Shown here: one piece after another, positions 25,624 to 35,128 of the stretch
Numbering within the stretch: the stretch's first letter is position 1
How the letters are laid out: the number at the start of each line of letters is the position of its first letter
Assembly (NCBI GenBank): GCA_965219125.1
Contig: CBDCMO010000002.1
Location: 1,488,001 to 1,552,000, forward strand
Length of the DNA: 64,000 bases
Origin: JBBSOK01 sp965219125
GTDB lineage: Bacteria > Bacteroidota > Bacteroidia > Flavobacteriales > Flavobacteriaceae
Reading direction: 5' to 3'
Made by a program: the position numbers and the translations under genes
The notes under the pieces: model-generated
Database searches by the model: none
Told to the model about the DNA's origin: nothing
Seen by the model: the letters and a program-made list of their open reading frames with translations, nothing else

Positions 25624-25736
25624 ATTTTTAAATGACAGCCATTTAATTTCTCGAAAACATCTATTTCATTCAAATAGAAAATATATTGTATCTTCCGCCT
25701 ATATATCCCCTCAACTATTTCATAATCAAAACTGCT

Positions 25737-28700
25737 ATGTCTTTAGTTTCGATATTCAAAAAAAGAGTATTTCTTCTTAGTTTTATATTTCTGTTGTTTT
25801 CGAGCAATTTTCAACTAATTGCCCAGAAACCTATTTCAACCGTAAAATATATTCAAACTTTAATTGAACAAGATTCGCTTTCAAAAGCAAAAATTTTAGT
25901 TTCAGAAAATATTTCGAAATATAAAAAAAATAAAATTTATGATAGCTTATATAATTACCTTCAGTTTGAAGGTAGTTTTAAACTTAATGATGAAAACAAA
26001 CAAAAGGCTATAAAAAAAGCAGAAGAACTTACAGATTTTATAACAAAAAATGCCTCACCACATTTTGTTGTTCAAGCTATTACAGAATTGGGATGGATTT
26101 ATGATAACGCAGGCCAACATAAAAAAGCATACCAATTGCTGGAATCTGCCTCGTCGTTTGCCCTTAAGAATAAAGAACCAAAAAATACTGATATTGCAGG
26201 TGTACAATATCGCCGTGGCTACTATGCAGCTAAAATGGGCGATTTTAAATTGTCTAACCAACACTATCAAAATTCATTGCGACTCTTAAAAAAATCTGGT
26301 AAAGATGATTACGTGTTTTACAACCAAGTTTACAATGCGCTTGGTGGTGCAATGTGGCAAGAAGGAAAGCTGGATAGTGCCAAATACTACTTTCAGGAGG
26401 CTGTAAAAGCTCTCGAAAACACAGATGAAAGTGATATAATGAATCGTTATTACCGTCCGGCATTGGTAAAAATGAACCTCGCCGTATTAAACAATGCGCT
26501 GGGAAAAAATAAGGAAGCCATCAAAATTTCGGAAGAAGCTATTGCGGGTTTTCAAGAATATATAAATCGTTCGACCGACGAGGCGCGAATCTATAAAGTT
26601 AAAAACAATCAATTTGCGGCGATTGATAATATGGCAACATTTTACAATACGCTTGGAGAATATTCCCGCTCGCAGGAATTAATTGAATATTCCTTTGAAC
26701 AGAAAAAAAAGGTGTTTGAAAAAAATGATATAAATATTATCATTTCAAATATAATTTTGGCGGAAGCAAAAACAGCAAGTCGCGATTTTGAAGGTGCTGC
26801 CGTAAATGCAGATGAAGCTTTAAACCTTCTAAAAACAAGTCCTGGCGCCGATTTATATTGGGAAGCTGCAGCATTATCTACACGGGCAACAATTTATGAT
26901 TTTTTGGGTGATGTTGAAAATGCTTCAAAATTTTATGAACGTGCTGAAACAACCTATCGAAACTCAATGGGTACAGATTATTCAAAGGATTTTTTGGATA
27001 ATATTCTAGAATATTCGGTGTTCGCTGCCAAAAACAACAATCGGGAAAAGGCAATTAGTTTGGCGCAAGAGACGTATGATTTTACACATAAAGGCGATTT
27101 TAAAAATACACTTCAGGAATTTTATCACACTATAAATTTTGCGCAAGTTCAGTATTTACTCAACAATTACAACGAAGCAATTAAATATAGCGATGAAGCT
27201 TTAAAATTTAATCTTTCCCGCGAAGGGGAAAAAATTAGTGCGACCGATTCAATTTTAAGCCAATATAGAAAACCGCAGGCGTTACTTATTAATGCGCAAT
27301 CTAAATATTTTTTGGCGACTGAGAAAAATGCAACATTGCTTAAAAATCTTCTAAATGAAGTTGAAGAAGGAATCAACATTTTAGACAAGCGCAAAAAAGT
27401 GGTTAATAATAATGATGACAATACGTTGCTTTTAAAGGAAAATGAAGATTTATTGAACTTCGCCGAAAAGTTACGTCTCGAACTTTATGAAATAACGAAC
27501 GACGACCAATATTTAGACAACCTCATCGCGCTTCACGAATCTAGTATTTACAGTCGTATCAGGTCTCGATTAAATCTTCGGGATAATGTGGCTTTTCAAG
27601 ATGTTCCTGCTGAAATTTTAGAAAGGGAAAAAGAATTAAAGAGCAAAATGGTAACGTCTTTAGAAGATTCTGAAGACGGCGGAATTTCTCCGTTTTTCGA
27701 AGCATCTGATAATTGGGAAGTGTTTTTGGATACTTTGAAGCAAAAATATCCGAAGTATTACAAAATGCGATATGCAACTTTGGAAGAATCTATAAAAGAT
27801 CTTCAACAGAAAATCCCTGAAAATACAACGGTTGTAAGATATATATTTATTGAAGAAGATTTGTATGCCTTTGTGGTTTCCGGCACTATCAAAAAAATGA
27901 TAAAGTTGAATTTTTCAACAGTAAAAAATTATATTCCAAAACTTAAAAATGATGATTTTTCGGTTGAAGAAATGAGCCCGATGTTGCACGAATTATATAA
28001 TTCATTATGGTTTCCGCTCGAAGAATTTGTGAAGACCGGAAAAGTAGTAATCATTCCTGATAGAGATTTATTCAATTTAAGTTTTGAAACGTTGACGCCA
28101 AAACCTATTAAAGATTTTCAAGAACTTTCAACAAAAAGCCTTTTGGCAAAGTATGATATTTCGTATAATTTCAGTTTATTACTCTTTAAAGACAACCGTA
28201 AAGTTGCCGGTTATTCTTCAGAATTTATAGCCTTTGCGCCCGGTTTCAACAAAAAAATGAAAGATGAATATGCTGTGGCTATCAAAGATTCGGTTCAATT
28301 AGATAGAACGTATTTAAATTTATTGCCACAACCTTTCAGCGAAGATTTGGTAAAGCAATATGCCGAAGTTTTTAAAGGCGATTTTTTTGTGAACGAAAAC
28401 GCAAGCAAAGAAATTTTTGTAAACCAAGCCAAGGAACATAAAATAATACACATAGGGACACACGCTGAAAGCAACAACATAAGCCCAGAATTAAGCCGAC
28501 TTATTTTTGCAAAACAAACGGACGGCGAAGCGAATTATGATGCAAACTCATTATATTCCTACGAAATTTATAATATAGATTTATCATCAAATCTCGCCAT
28601 TTTAACCGCTTGCGAAACGGGCAAACCAACCTACCAAGCCGGCGAAGGAATGATTTCATTAGCACACGCATTTAACTACGCGGGCAGCGAAAGTATTTTG

Positions 28701-28997
28701 ACCAGTCTTTGGGAAATAGACGAAGAAAGCAGCGCAAAAATCGTTAAACTTTTTTACGACAACCTCGCCAAAGGAATGCCAAAAGATGAGGCCTTAAGTA
28801 AAGCGAAATTAAGCTATATTGCAACTGCTGAAGGCAGAACCGCGTCGCCACAATATTGGGCAGGTTTGGTTTTAATTGGTGACACTTCGCCAATAGATTT
28901 TAATGAAGGTATTTCTGTTTGGTGGTGGGTTTTGGGTGGAATACTTTTGTTGCTGCTGATTTATTTTCTACTAATTCGGAGGAAGAAGGGAATTTAA
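25737..28997 (+). CDS. TPR-CHAT protease, exported and membrane-anchored
   Basis: 1086 residues from ATG 25737. Signal peptide (RVFLLSFIFLLFSSNFQLIAQ), then many TPR repeats up to about residue 600. A CHAT caspase-like domain follows (about 700-1045), with the catalytic dyad His909 in IIHIGTHAESN and Cys959 in LAILTACETGKP, and the downstream GAGEGMISLAHAF-like and SLWEIDEESS segments. A single C-terminal TM helix is followed by RRKKGI. The signal peptide plus C-terminal anchor place the protease in the periplasm. It lies just after the sigma/anti-sigma pair and just before a T9SS-secreted protein gene. A role in cleaving the TPR anti-sigma is inferred, by analogy with TPR-CHAT/sigma systems. 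Confidence 0.87.
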   Translation: MSLVSIFKKRVFLLSFIFLLFSSNFQLIAQKPISTVKYIQTLIEQDSLSKAKILVSENISKYKKNKIYDSLYNYLQFEGSFKLNDENKQKAIKKAEELTDFITKNASPHFVVQAITELGWIYDNAGQHKKAYQLLESASSFALKNKEPKNTDIAGVQYRRGYYAAKMGDFKLSNQHYQNSLRLLKKSGKDDYVFYNQVYNALGGAMWQEGKLDSAKYYFQEAVKALENTDESDIMNRYYRPALVKMNLAVLNNALGKNKEAIKISEEAIAGFQEYINRSTDEARIYKVKNNQFAAIDNMATFYNTLGEYSRSQELIEYSFEQKKKVFEKNDINIIISNIILAEAKTASRDFEGAAVNADEALNLLKTSPGADLYWEAAALSTRATIYDFLGDVENASKFYERAETTYRNSMGTDYSKDFLDNILEYSVFAAKNNNREKAISLAQETYDFTHKGDFKNTLQEFYHTINFAQVQYLLNNYNEAIKYSDEALKFNLSREGEKISATDSILSQYRKPQALLINAQSKYFLATEKNATLLKNLLNEVEEGINILDKRKKVVNNNDDNTLLLKENEDLLNFAEKLRLELYEITNDDQYLDNLIALHESSIYSRIRSRLNLRDNVAFQDVPAEILEREKELKSKMVTSLEDSEDGGISPFFEASDNWEVFLDTLKQKYPKYYKMRYATLEESIKDLQQKIPENTTVVRYIFIEEDLYAFVVSGTIKKMIKLNFSTVKNYIPKLKNDDFSVEEMSPMLHELYNSLWFPLEEFVKTGKVVIIPDRDLFNLSFETLTPKPIKDFQELSTKSLLAKYDISYNFSLLLFKDNRKVAGYSSEFIAFAPGFNKKMKDEYAVAIKDSVQLDRTYLNLLPQPFSEDLVKQYAEVFKGDFFVNENASKEIFVNQAKEHKIIHIGTHAESNNISPELSRLIFAKQTDGEANYDANSLYSYEIYNIDLSSNLAILTACETGKPTYQAGEGMISLAHAFNYAGSESILTSLWEIDEESSAKIVKLFYDNLAKGMPKDEALSKAKLSYIATAEGRTASPQYWAGLVLIGDTSPIDFNEGISVWWWVLGGILLLLLIYFLLIRRKKGI

Positions 28998-29001
28998 AAA
29001 A

Positions 29002-29027
29002 GTTTCTTGTTTCTTGTTTCTTGTTCT
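29002..29027 (+). repeat. GTTTCTT heptamers after the CHAT gene
   Basis: Three copies (29002-29022) and a partial copy, starting 5 bp after the stop at 28997. GTC-phased degenerate units (29138-29169) lie further downstream. Confidence 0.65.
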
Positions 29028-29183
29028 AGTTTATAGGAAAATAGTGAATCTAATCTTACAATACTTCGGTATTTCCGCTTTCTCTTCAATAATGTCAATC
29101 GAATTCCACTTTAAAACTATCTAAATTTTAATAATTAGTCGTACGTCAAAAAGTCGTGTTTCAAAAAGTCTAAATTAATTTCG

Positions 29184-29211
29184 TGATGACATTTTAAACG
29201 TTTCACGATGT
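29184..29211 (+). promoter_or_regulatory. Two-block motif copy B: TGATGACAT-N13-CGATGT
   Basis: TGATGACAT 29184-29192, CGATGT 29206-29211. Similarity to copy C continues for another 12 bases (TATATAATCCT). The ATG of the T9SS gene is 27 nt after the second block, as expected for a promoter. Confidence 0.75.
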
Positions 29212-29237
29212 TGGTATATAATCCTAAAATACCATAT

Positions 29238-30827
29238 ATGAAATCTTACATCACATTAGTCGCCCTATTTGCAAGCATTTACAGCGGCTTTTCCCAAGAC
29301 CCTGCAATACAATGGCAAAACACGATTGGCGGTAGCGATACCGATTTTATGACTGCAATGGAAGCTACCGCAGATGGCGGTTATATTCTTGGCGGCTATT
29401 CTACTAGCAATATTTCGGGCGATAAAACCGAAAACAGCAACGGGCAGATAGATATTTGGCTTGTAAAACTTGACGATACTGGCACAATTATTTGGCAAAA
29501 TACTATTGGCGGCAGTGGCGACGATTTTCTAATTTCATTGAAGCAAACTTCAGATGGTGGTTATATAGTTGGTTCTGGTTCAGATTCCAATATATCTGGC
29601 GATAAGACTGAAAATAGTCGTGGCGGATTGGATTATTGGATTCTAAAACTAAATACTGTCGGAGAAATAATGTGGCAAAAAACGTATGGTGGCAATCAAC
29701 CAGAATTTGATACATATATTGTTGAAACAACCGATGGAGGTTATTTTGTGGGAGGATATTCTGATAGTGATGTAACTGGTGACAAAACCGACCCAACCAA
29801 TGGGCAACGTGATTATTGGGCTTTAAAGTTAGATGCCAATGGCGATATTATTTGGCAAAACAGTATTGGCGGTAATCTGGTAGATAGGCCACAAGCTGCT
29901 TTTCAAACTGACGACGGCGGTTATATTATTGGTGGTTTCTCAACTTCTGGAATATCTGGCGACAAAACAGAAGCAAATTTTGGCGGAAACGATTATTGGA
30001 TTGTAAAATTAAATACCGACGGAAGCATACAATGGGAAAACACAATTGGCGGCAATGACAGTGATACCTTTAGGGATATGATTCAAACTGCTGACGGCGG
30101 TTATTTGGTTGGAGGATATTCAAAATCTAACATTTCAGGCGATAAAACCGAAAACTCCCAAGGCGATTTTGATTATTGGATTTTAAAACTTGACATTAAT
30201 GGAGCCATTATTTGGCAGAATACTATTGGCGGCAGTGGTATTGATTATCCGCGAGATGTAAAACAGCTTGCAGACGGCACGTACTTAATTGCAGGTTGGA
30301 GTAACAGCAATATTTCGGGCGATAAAACTGAAATCAGTAACGGTGGTTATGATTTTTGGTTGGTAAAATTAGACGCAATAGGAAATATTGCCAATCAAAA
30401 CAGCATTGGTGGCTCAGGTGACGAAAGCGGAACGTACATTTTACCCACAGCCGATGGAAATTTCGTAATGGGCTGTTCATCAGACTCGAACATTTCAGGC
30501 GACAAGGCTGATAATAATGAAGGTCTGGACGATTATTGGGTTTTTAAAACCACACCAGCAATTTTAGGAATTTCGCAAAATAATTTAGATTTACAGCTTA
30601 GTACATTTCCAAATCCAACCAATGGAACTTTCAATATAGATTTTGGGGGTAATTTTTATAATGTGACTATTCAAATAACAACTCTACTAGGACAAACTAT
30701 TTCTTCAGAAAAATATAACTCTGTAAATTCAATTCAAACTGAAATAAAAGGTGCGGGAGGAATGTATTTTATAAATGTGAATACAGATGAAGGTGCTTCA
30801 AAAACTTTTAAAGTTTTAAAAAGATAA
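29238..30827 (+). CDS. T9SS-secreted protein with seven ~60-residue repeats
   Basis: 529 residues from ATG 29238; an upstream ATG at 29208 lies inside the promoter motif. Signal peptide ends YSGFSQ. Seven tandem units of about 60 residues follow, each of the form NTIGGSxxD, ADGGYILGGYS, SNISGDKTEN, YWxLKLDxxG, IxWQ, probably beta-propeller blades. The C-terminal sorting domain (about 455-529) starts LSTFPNPTNGTFNID and ends TFKVLKR, the type A signal for T9SS export and surface attachment. It is probably controlled through motif copy B. The function beyond surface display is unknown. Confidence 0.88.
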   Translation: MKSYITLVALFASIYSGFSQDPAIQWQNTIGGSDTDFMTAMEATADGGYILGGYSTSNISGDKTENSNGQIDIWLVKLDDTGTIIWQNTIGGSGDDFLISLKQTSDGGYIVGSGSDSNISGDKTENSRGGLDYWILKLNTVGEIMWQKTYGGNQPEFDTYIVETTDGGYFVGGYSDSDVTGDKTDPTNGQRDYWALKLDANGDIIWQNSIGGNLVDRPQAAFQTDDGGYIIGGFSTSGISGDKTEANFGGNDYWIVKLNTDGSIQWENTIGGNDSDTFRDMIQTADGGYLVGGYSKSNISGDKTENSQGDFDYWILKLDINGAIIWQNTIGGSGIDYPRDVKQLADGTYLIAGWSNSNISGDKTEISNGGYDFWLVKLDAIGNIANQNSIGGSGDESGTYILPTADGNFVMGCSSDSNISGDKADNNEGLDDYWVFKTTPAILGISQNNLDLQLSTFPNPTNGTFNIDFGGNFYNVTIQITTLLGQTISSEKYNSVNSIQTEIKGAGGMYFINVNTDEGASKTFKVLKR

Positions 30828-30923
30828 GATGAGAAGTTGAATAAAAAGCAGCTAGAATAATTGTTTGGATTTAAGGATTATAACAAGTTACATTTTAGCT
30901 GCTTAGGTTGATTATTAACCAGG

Positions 30924-30952
30924 ATGCCCCATAAATTTGGGGCATTTTTTTT
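30924..30952 (+). terminator. Intrinsic terminator after the T9SS repeat protein
   Basis: Stem ATGCCCCA/TGGGGCAT, 6-nt loop, then T7. Confidence 0.85.
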
Positions 30953-31056
30953 ATTTCTCATATTTACGAGACCATTCAACGTTAAATAGGCTTGTTTAAA
31001 TCCCTTATTTTCAAAATTTAATTACTTTAGCCAAAATTTTATAAAATATTTCTCTC

Positions 31057-31587
31057 TTGTTGAAAAGCATTGCTGGCACTTTTCTATTATTTATTTTTTG
31101 CTTCAATCTCTTTGGCGGCGATTATATTCTCTTTAAAATTGAGCAGCATAAAGTTCGAAAAGAAATTGTTGGAAAAATTAAAGCGGGAATTGCTGATGAA
31201 AATTTAACGGCTATTTCAATTAATTCAACTAACGAACATCTTTTAAATTGGAAGGATAAAGAAGAATTTTCATTTAATGGCGAAATGTTTGATGTAGTTA
31301 ACACAGAAAGTTTTTCAAACGGAAACAAAATATATCATTGTCTTACCGATAATCAGGAATCCAAACTTATAAAAGAATTTCAAAAGAATTCTGAAAAGAA
31401 AAGAAAGAATAAAAACAACCGAAATTCTGCCGATAAAGTTGTAAAATACTTTGAACCAATTAATCCACTTCCGCAGAAAGATTCAGGTTTATATTCAATT
31501 GAAAATAAAATTTCATTTTTTAAATATTCCGAGAATTATGCTTCTTTGGCTTTAGAAATTTCGAGCCCTCCACCCAAAACTAGTTAA
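31057..31587 (+). CDS. Uncharacterised protein preceding the TonB receptor
   Basis: 176 residues with a hydrophobic N-terminus (MLKSIAGTFLLFIFCFNLFGG) that may be a signal anchor, a Lys-rich middle (KKRKNKNNRN) and the ending ALEISSPPPKTS. Proteins of this size with a PPPK-like end often precede TonB-dependent receptors in flavobacteria (recalled, not verified). Start is TTG at 31057 or the adjacent TTG at 31060; there is no ATG. The TonB receptor follows 83 bp later, so it is probably part of the haem-uptake locus. Confidence 0.6.
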   Translation: MLKSIAGTFLLFIFCFNLFGGDYILFKIEQHKVRKEIVGKIKAGIADENLTAISINSTNEHLLNWKDKEEFSFNGEMFDVVNTESFSNGNKIYHCLTDNQESKLIKEFQKNSEKKRKNKNNRNSADKVVKYFEPINPLPQKDSGLYSIENKISFFKYSENYASLALEISSPPPKTS

Positions 31588-31670
31588 TATACATTCTTCA
31601 AAATTCCTATTTAAAGGCTGTTTTCACAACGAATACAGCCAAAACGTATATTAATTAATTTCAAAATAAT

Positions 31671-34031
31671 ATGAAAAAATTATATTTTTCCCTATTGGGA
31701 CTTTTATGCTGTGCAACACTTTTTAGCCAAAATATAAACGGTAAAATCTATGATTCAGCAAACAATGCCGCACTTTCGGGCGCAAAAATCGAGGTAAATG
31801 GTAACCAAGTTGCAACAACAGATGCAGATGGTAACTTCTCGGTTCCGTGCGCAGACAAACCAACAATAACAATAAGTTACATTGGTTTTGAAACTTCAAC
31901 AATTAAGGTAAAAAATTGCTCAGACTTTTTAAATGTTCCGTTAAATACTTCAATAAATGCTTTGGACGAGGTACAACTTAGCGGCGCTTTAGACAATAAC
32001 AAAAAGGTTTTGGAAAAACCGGTTTCAGTTATAAAATTAGAAGAAAAAGAACTAAAACGCGGTACCGGATTATACTTGGACGATGCAATAAATGCGAACG
32101 TTCCCGGCGTTACAATGAACCGTCGTGCGGTTTCTTCTGGGCAACAATTCAACATTCGTGGTTACGGTAATGGTGTTGGTTTTAGAGGTGCAAACAACAA
32201 CTTTGATGGGCAAGGTTACAAGGTTTATTACAACAATATTCCCTTGACAGACGCTGAAGGAATTACACTTTTAGATGATATAGATTTAGGCTCAGTTGGC
32301 AGTGTAGATGTAATAAAAGGTCCGGCCGGTTCGCTTTACGGCTTTGCAATTGCAGGTGTTGTAAACCTTACTACAATGCGCCCTGCAAACGGCGAAACAT
32401 CGCTTAGCGAAAAAGTAACCGTTGGCAGTTACGGGCTTGCACGTTTTACAACGCAATTGCAGGTTGGTATGGAAAAATCTTCACTTTTACTTAACTACGG
32501 CCACCAAATTTCTGATGGTTATTTAGACCATAACGCTTCGCAAAAAGACTTTTTTAATGCGGTTATGGATTTTCACCCAAGCGAAAAACAAACCGTAAGC
32601 ACTTATTTTGGTTTCAGTAATAGTTATGACGAACGTGGTGGAGAATTAACAATTGAGCAATACGAAACCGAAGATTATAGCGGTAATCCACGTTATATAA
32701 AAAATAATGCACACAGTGAAGTTATAAGTTTTCGTGCGGGTTTAAGCCATAAATATGATTTTAATAATTGGCTATCCAACACAACGACAATTTATGGTTC
32801 TGGCTTAAATACAAACGCAAGTTCGGCTGGCGGTTGGACAGATAAAAACCCATTAAATTATGGAACACGTGTAACTTTTGATCTTAATTTCGATTTAAAC
32901 GAAGATTTCAGCCTTTCCGGAATTGCAGGATTGGAATTTCAAGAACAACGCTCTCAAAACATAAGTTATGCAATGGTTGAAAACCCGAACGATCCTGAAG
33001 GTTATAACATTATTGGAAACGTACGAAGCAATCAATATTCAAAATCGAAGAACAAATCGTTATTTACCGAATGGATTTTAAAAATGCCATACGACCTTTC
33101 CTTTACCGCTGGCGTTGGCAAAAGCTCTCAAAATCTAGATTTAGAAGATCGCGCTTACAATCCAACAAATGGAAAACCTCAAAAAGTTTCAGCAAATTAT
33201 GAAGATTTATTTTCGCCACACGTTGCGTTGAATAAAATATTCAACGAAAACGTTTCTGTTTACGCCTCTTATAGCAAAGGTTACAAAGCGCCGGTAAGTG
33301 GAAATGTTATTATCGGTTTTACAGGCGAGTTGAATACAGGTCTCGAAGCTGAACAAGGCAATCAATTTGAAATTGGTACAAAAGGAAATTTATTAAACAA
33401 TACATTACATTATGAATTGGCTTTATTTCAGGCTAAATTCAAAAATAAATTTACTTCAGTTGCAGTTCCCGCAGGCGATGGTACAACACTTTTTTCTTAT
33501 ATCGCAAACGGCGGAGAGCTTAACAATAAAGGTGTAGAAGCTTTAGTAAAATATTCGGCTTATCAGTCTGCAACTGGATTTTTCAGTAATGTTAGTCCAT
33601 ATTTAAATTTGGCTTATTCAGATTTTAAATACGAAGATTTTATTTTTCAAACAATTAGCGATGGTAATGTTGTTAACAATGATTATAGCGGTAATGATGT
33701 TGCTGGTGTTGCACCTTTAGTTTTAAATGCAGGTATAGATTTTAATACAAATATTGGTGTTTATGGAACCGTAAATTATGCGTATCGCGATAAAGTTCCG
33801 TTTACTTCAGATGGTGTAAACGTTGCAGATAGCTATGGTTTGTTAAATGCCAAATTGGGTTACAGATCGAGTTTCGGTCATTTTGATATTGATGCTTATG
33901 CTGGTGCAGATAATATTACGGGAGAAAAATATTACATCATGCTTTTCTTGAATCAATTAGATGACGCCTACATTCCTGCGCCTTTGGATACCGTTTTATA
34001 TGGCGGATTAAATTTGAAATATAATTTCTAA
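31671..34031 (+). CDS. TonB-dependent outer-membrane receptor, probable haem or siderophore
   Basis: 786 residues. Signal peptide ends TLFSQ. An N-terminal carboxypeptidase-like domain follows (about 22-100: INGKIYDSANNAALSGAKIEV, TISYIGFETSTIKV). Then come the plug (about 115-235: FNIRGYGNGVGFRG, VDVIKGPAGSLYGFAIAGVVN) and a 22-strand barrel ending GGLNLKYNF with a terminal Phe. FecA-like substrate choice is not visible. The downstream HmuT/U/V-type genes point to haem. Confidence 0.88.
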   Translation: MKKLYFSLLGLLCCATLFSQNINGKIYDSANNAALSGAKIEVNGNQVATTDADGNFSVPCADKPTITISYIGFETSTIKVKNCSDFLNVPLNTSINALDEVQLSGALDNNKKVLEKPVSVIKLEEKELKRGTGLYLDDAINANVPGVTMNRRAVSSGQQFNIRGYGNGVGFRGANNNFDGQGYKVYYNNIPLTDAEGITLLDDIDLGSVGSVDVIKGPAGSLYGFAIAGVVNLTTMRPANGETSLSEKVTVGSYGLARFTTQLQVGMEKSSLLLNYGHQISDGYLDHNASQKDFFNAVMDFHPSEKQTVSTYFGFSNSYDERGGELTIEQYETEDYSGNPRYIKNNAHSEVISFRAGLSHKYDFNNWLSNTTTIYGSGLNTNASSAGGWTDKNPLNYGTRVTFDLNFDLNEDFSLSGIAGLEFQEQRSQNISYAMVENPNDPEGYNIIGNVRSNQYSKSKNKSLFTEWILKMPYDLSFTAGVGKSSQNLDLEDRAYNPTNGKPQKVSANYEDLFSPHVALNKIFNENVSVYASYSKGYKAPVSGNVIIGFTGELNTGLEAEQGNQFEIGTKGNLLNNTLHYELALFQAKFKNKFTSVAVPAGDGTTLFSYIANGGELNNKGVEALVKYSAYQSATGFFSNVSPYLNLAYSDFKYEDFIFQTISDGNVVNNDYSGNDVAGVAPLVLNAGIDFNTNIGVYGTVNYAYRDKVPFTSDGVNVADSYGLLNAKLGYRSSFGHFDIDAYAGADNITGEKYYIMLFLNQLDDAYIPAPLDTVLYGGLNLKYNF

Positions 34032-34034
34032 AAT

Positions 34035-34093
34035 CTTTGCGGCTTTGCGGCTTTGCGAGCTAATTTTTCACGCAAAGGCGCAAAGACGCAAAG
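34035..34093. repeat. 23-bp inverted repeat of CTTTGCG units
   Basis: Left arm 34035-34057 and right arm 34071-34093, each three CTTTGCG-type units, match with two differences across a 13-nt loop. It sits directly between the receptor stop and hmuT, and could act as a terminator/attenuator or mRNA stabiliser. Confidence 0.8.
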
Positions 34094-34113
34094 TATTAAA
34101 CTCACAAAAGAAG

Positions 34114-34980
34114 ATGCTGAAAAAATCATTCATACTATTACTTGTCACGCTAACTTTAATTTCCTGCGGAAGATTTGGCAACGAAGACAAAAAGAAAGAT
34201 CACGAGGAACGCATTGTTTGCATTTCAAAACAATACAATGAAATAATTTATGCACTTGGCGCTGAAGAAGACATTGTTGCGGTTGATGTTTCGAGCACGT
34301 ATCCGCCCGAAATTAAAGATTTGCCAACAATCGGCTATCATCGCGCACTTGCAGCTGAACCTATTCTTTCAATGAAACCAACCTTAATTTTAGAAGATAA
34401 TAACATTGGCCCAGAACATGTAGTTACACAATTGAAAGATCTTAAAATACCGATGAAACAATTCGGGCAATACGAAAATACGATTGCTGGAACAGATTCT
34501 TTAATAAGCGAAATGGGAACTTATTTTCATAAAGAAGAAAAAGCAGAAGAACTTTGCAAAAAGTTAGATGCCGATATGGAAAAAGCCAACCAAGAAACCG
34601 CTAAATATGAAAAGAAACCGAAAGTATTGGTTATCCATTTTGGGCAAGCAAATAACATTTATTTGGTAATGACCAAAAACAGCACCGCCGGAAAATTGAT
34701 AGATTGGGCAGGTGGCGAAATGGCTGTTGACGGCGAACGCGGAATGACCCAATTTTCTCCCGAAGTGGTTGCCAAAAGTGATCCTGATATAATTTTGTTG
34801 ACCGATTTTGGCTACGACCGTTTAGGCTCCACCGAAGAAGTTGGCACACTTCCCGGAATTTCAAGCACACGAGCGTTTAAAGAAGGAAAAATTTTTAGAG
34901 TTGAAGAACACGATATGGTTTATTTAGGGCCAAGAACTGGAGAGAATGTTGTTGAATTGCAAAAACTAATACATAAATAG
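34114..34980 (+). CDS. hmuT: Haem-type ABC transporter substrate-binding lipoprotein
   Basis: 288 residues from ATG 34114 (the longer frame would read through the inverted repeat). Lipoprotein signal MLKKSFILLLVTLTLISC with Cys18. The fold is class III periplasmic binding protein (FecB/BtuF); the segment LPTIGYHRALAAEPILSMKPTLIL is characteristic of HmuT. It binds the ligand after import by the receptor and hands it to HmuU. Confidence 0.85.
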   Translation: MLKKSFILLLVTLTLISCGRFGNEDKKKDHEERIVCISKQYNEIIYALGAEEDIVAVDVSSTYPPEIKDLPTIGYHRALAAEPILSMKPTLILEDNNIGPEHVVTQLKDLKIPMKQFGQYENTIAGTDSLISEMGTYFHKEEKAEELCKKLDADMEKANQETAKYEKKPKVLVIHFGQANNIYLVMTKNSTAGKLIDWAGGEMAVDGERGMTQFSPEVVAKSDPDIILLTDFGYDRLGSTEEVGTLPGISSTRAFKEGKIFRVEEHDMVYLGPRTGENVVELQKLIHK

Positions 34981-34982
34981 AC

Positions 34983-35010
34983 GTGAGATTTTAGATATTA
35001 GACATGAGAT
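34983..35010 (+). repeat. Degenerate heptamers after hmuT
   Basis: Four units GTGAGAT, TTTAGAT, ATTAGAC, ATGAGAT, starting 3 bp after the stop. Confidence 0.45.
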
Positions 35011-35050
35011 AAAATGATAACAAAATCTACAATCTTAAATTCATTTAATT

Positions 35051-35076
35051 GTCACCTTGAGCTTGTCGAAAGGTTG
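35051..35076. repeat. REP-like CTTGAGCTTGTCGAAAGG element
   Basis: A TTGAGCTTGTCGAA core, related to the GAGCGCAGTCGA elements at 36.2 kb. Intergenic between hmuT and hmuU. Confidence 0.5.
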
Positions 35077-35088
35077 AACATTGAACAA

Positions 35089-35128
35089 GAAACCTGAAAC
35101 TTGAAATTTGAAACTTGAAACTTGAAAC
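35089..35128 (+). repeat. GAAACTT heptamers that supply the hmuU start codon
   Basis: Five units (GAAACCT, GAAACTT, GAAATTT, GAAACTT, GAAACTT) plus GAAAC. The TTG at 35122-35124 inside the last junction is the only available start of the downstream permease. Confidence 0.75.

Noticed and set aside
25737..28997. TPR-CHAT protein considered as part of a type III-E CRISPR system
   Set aside because: It is exported and membrane-anchored, and no gRAMP effector, Csx30 or CRISPR array is present; only the sigma-factor analogy remains.
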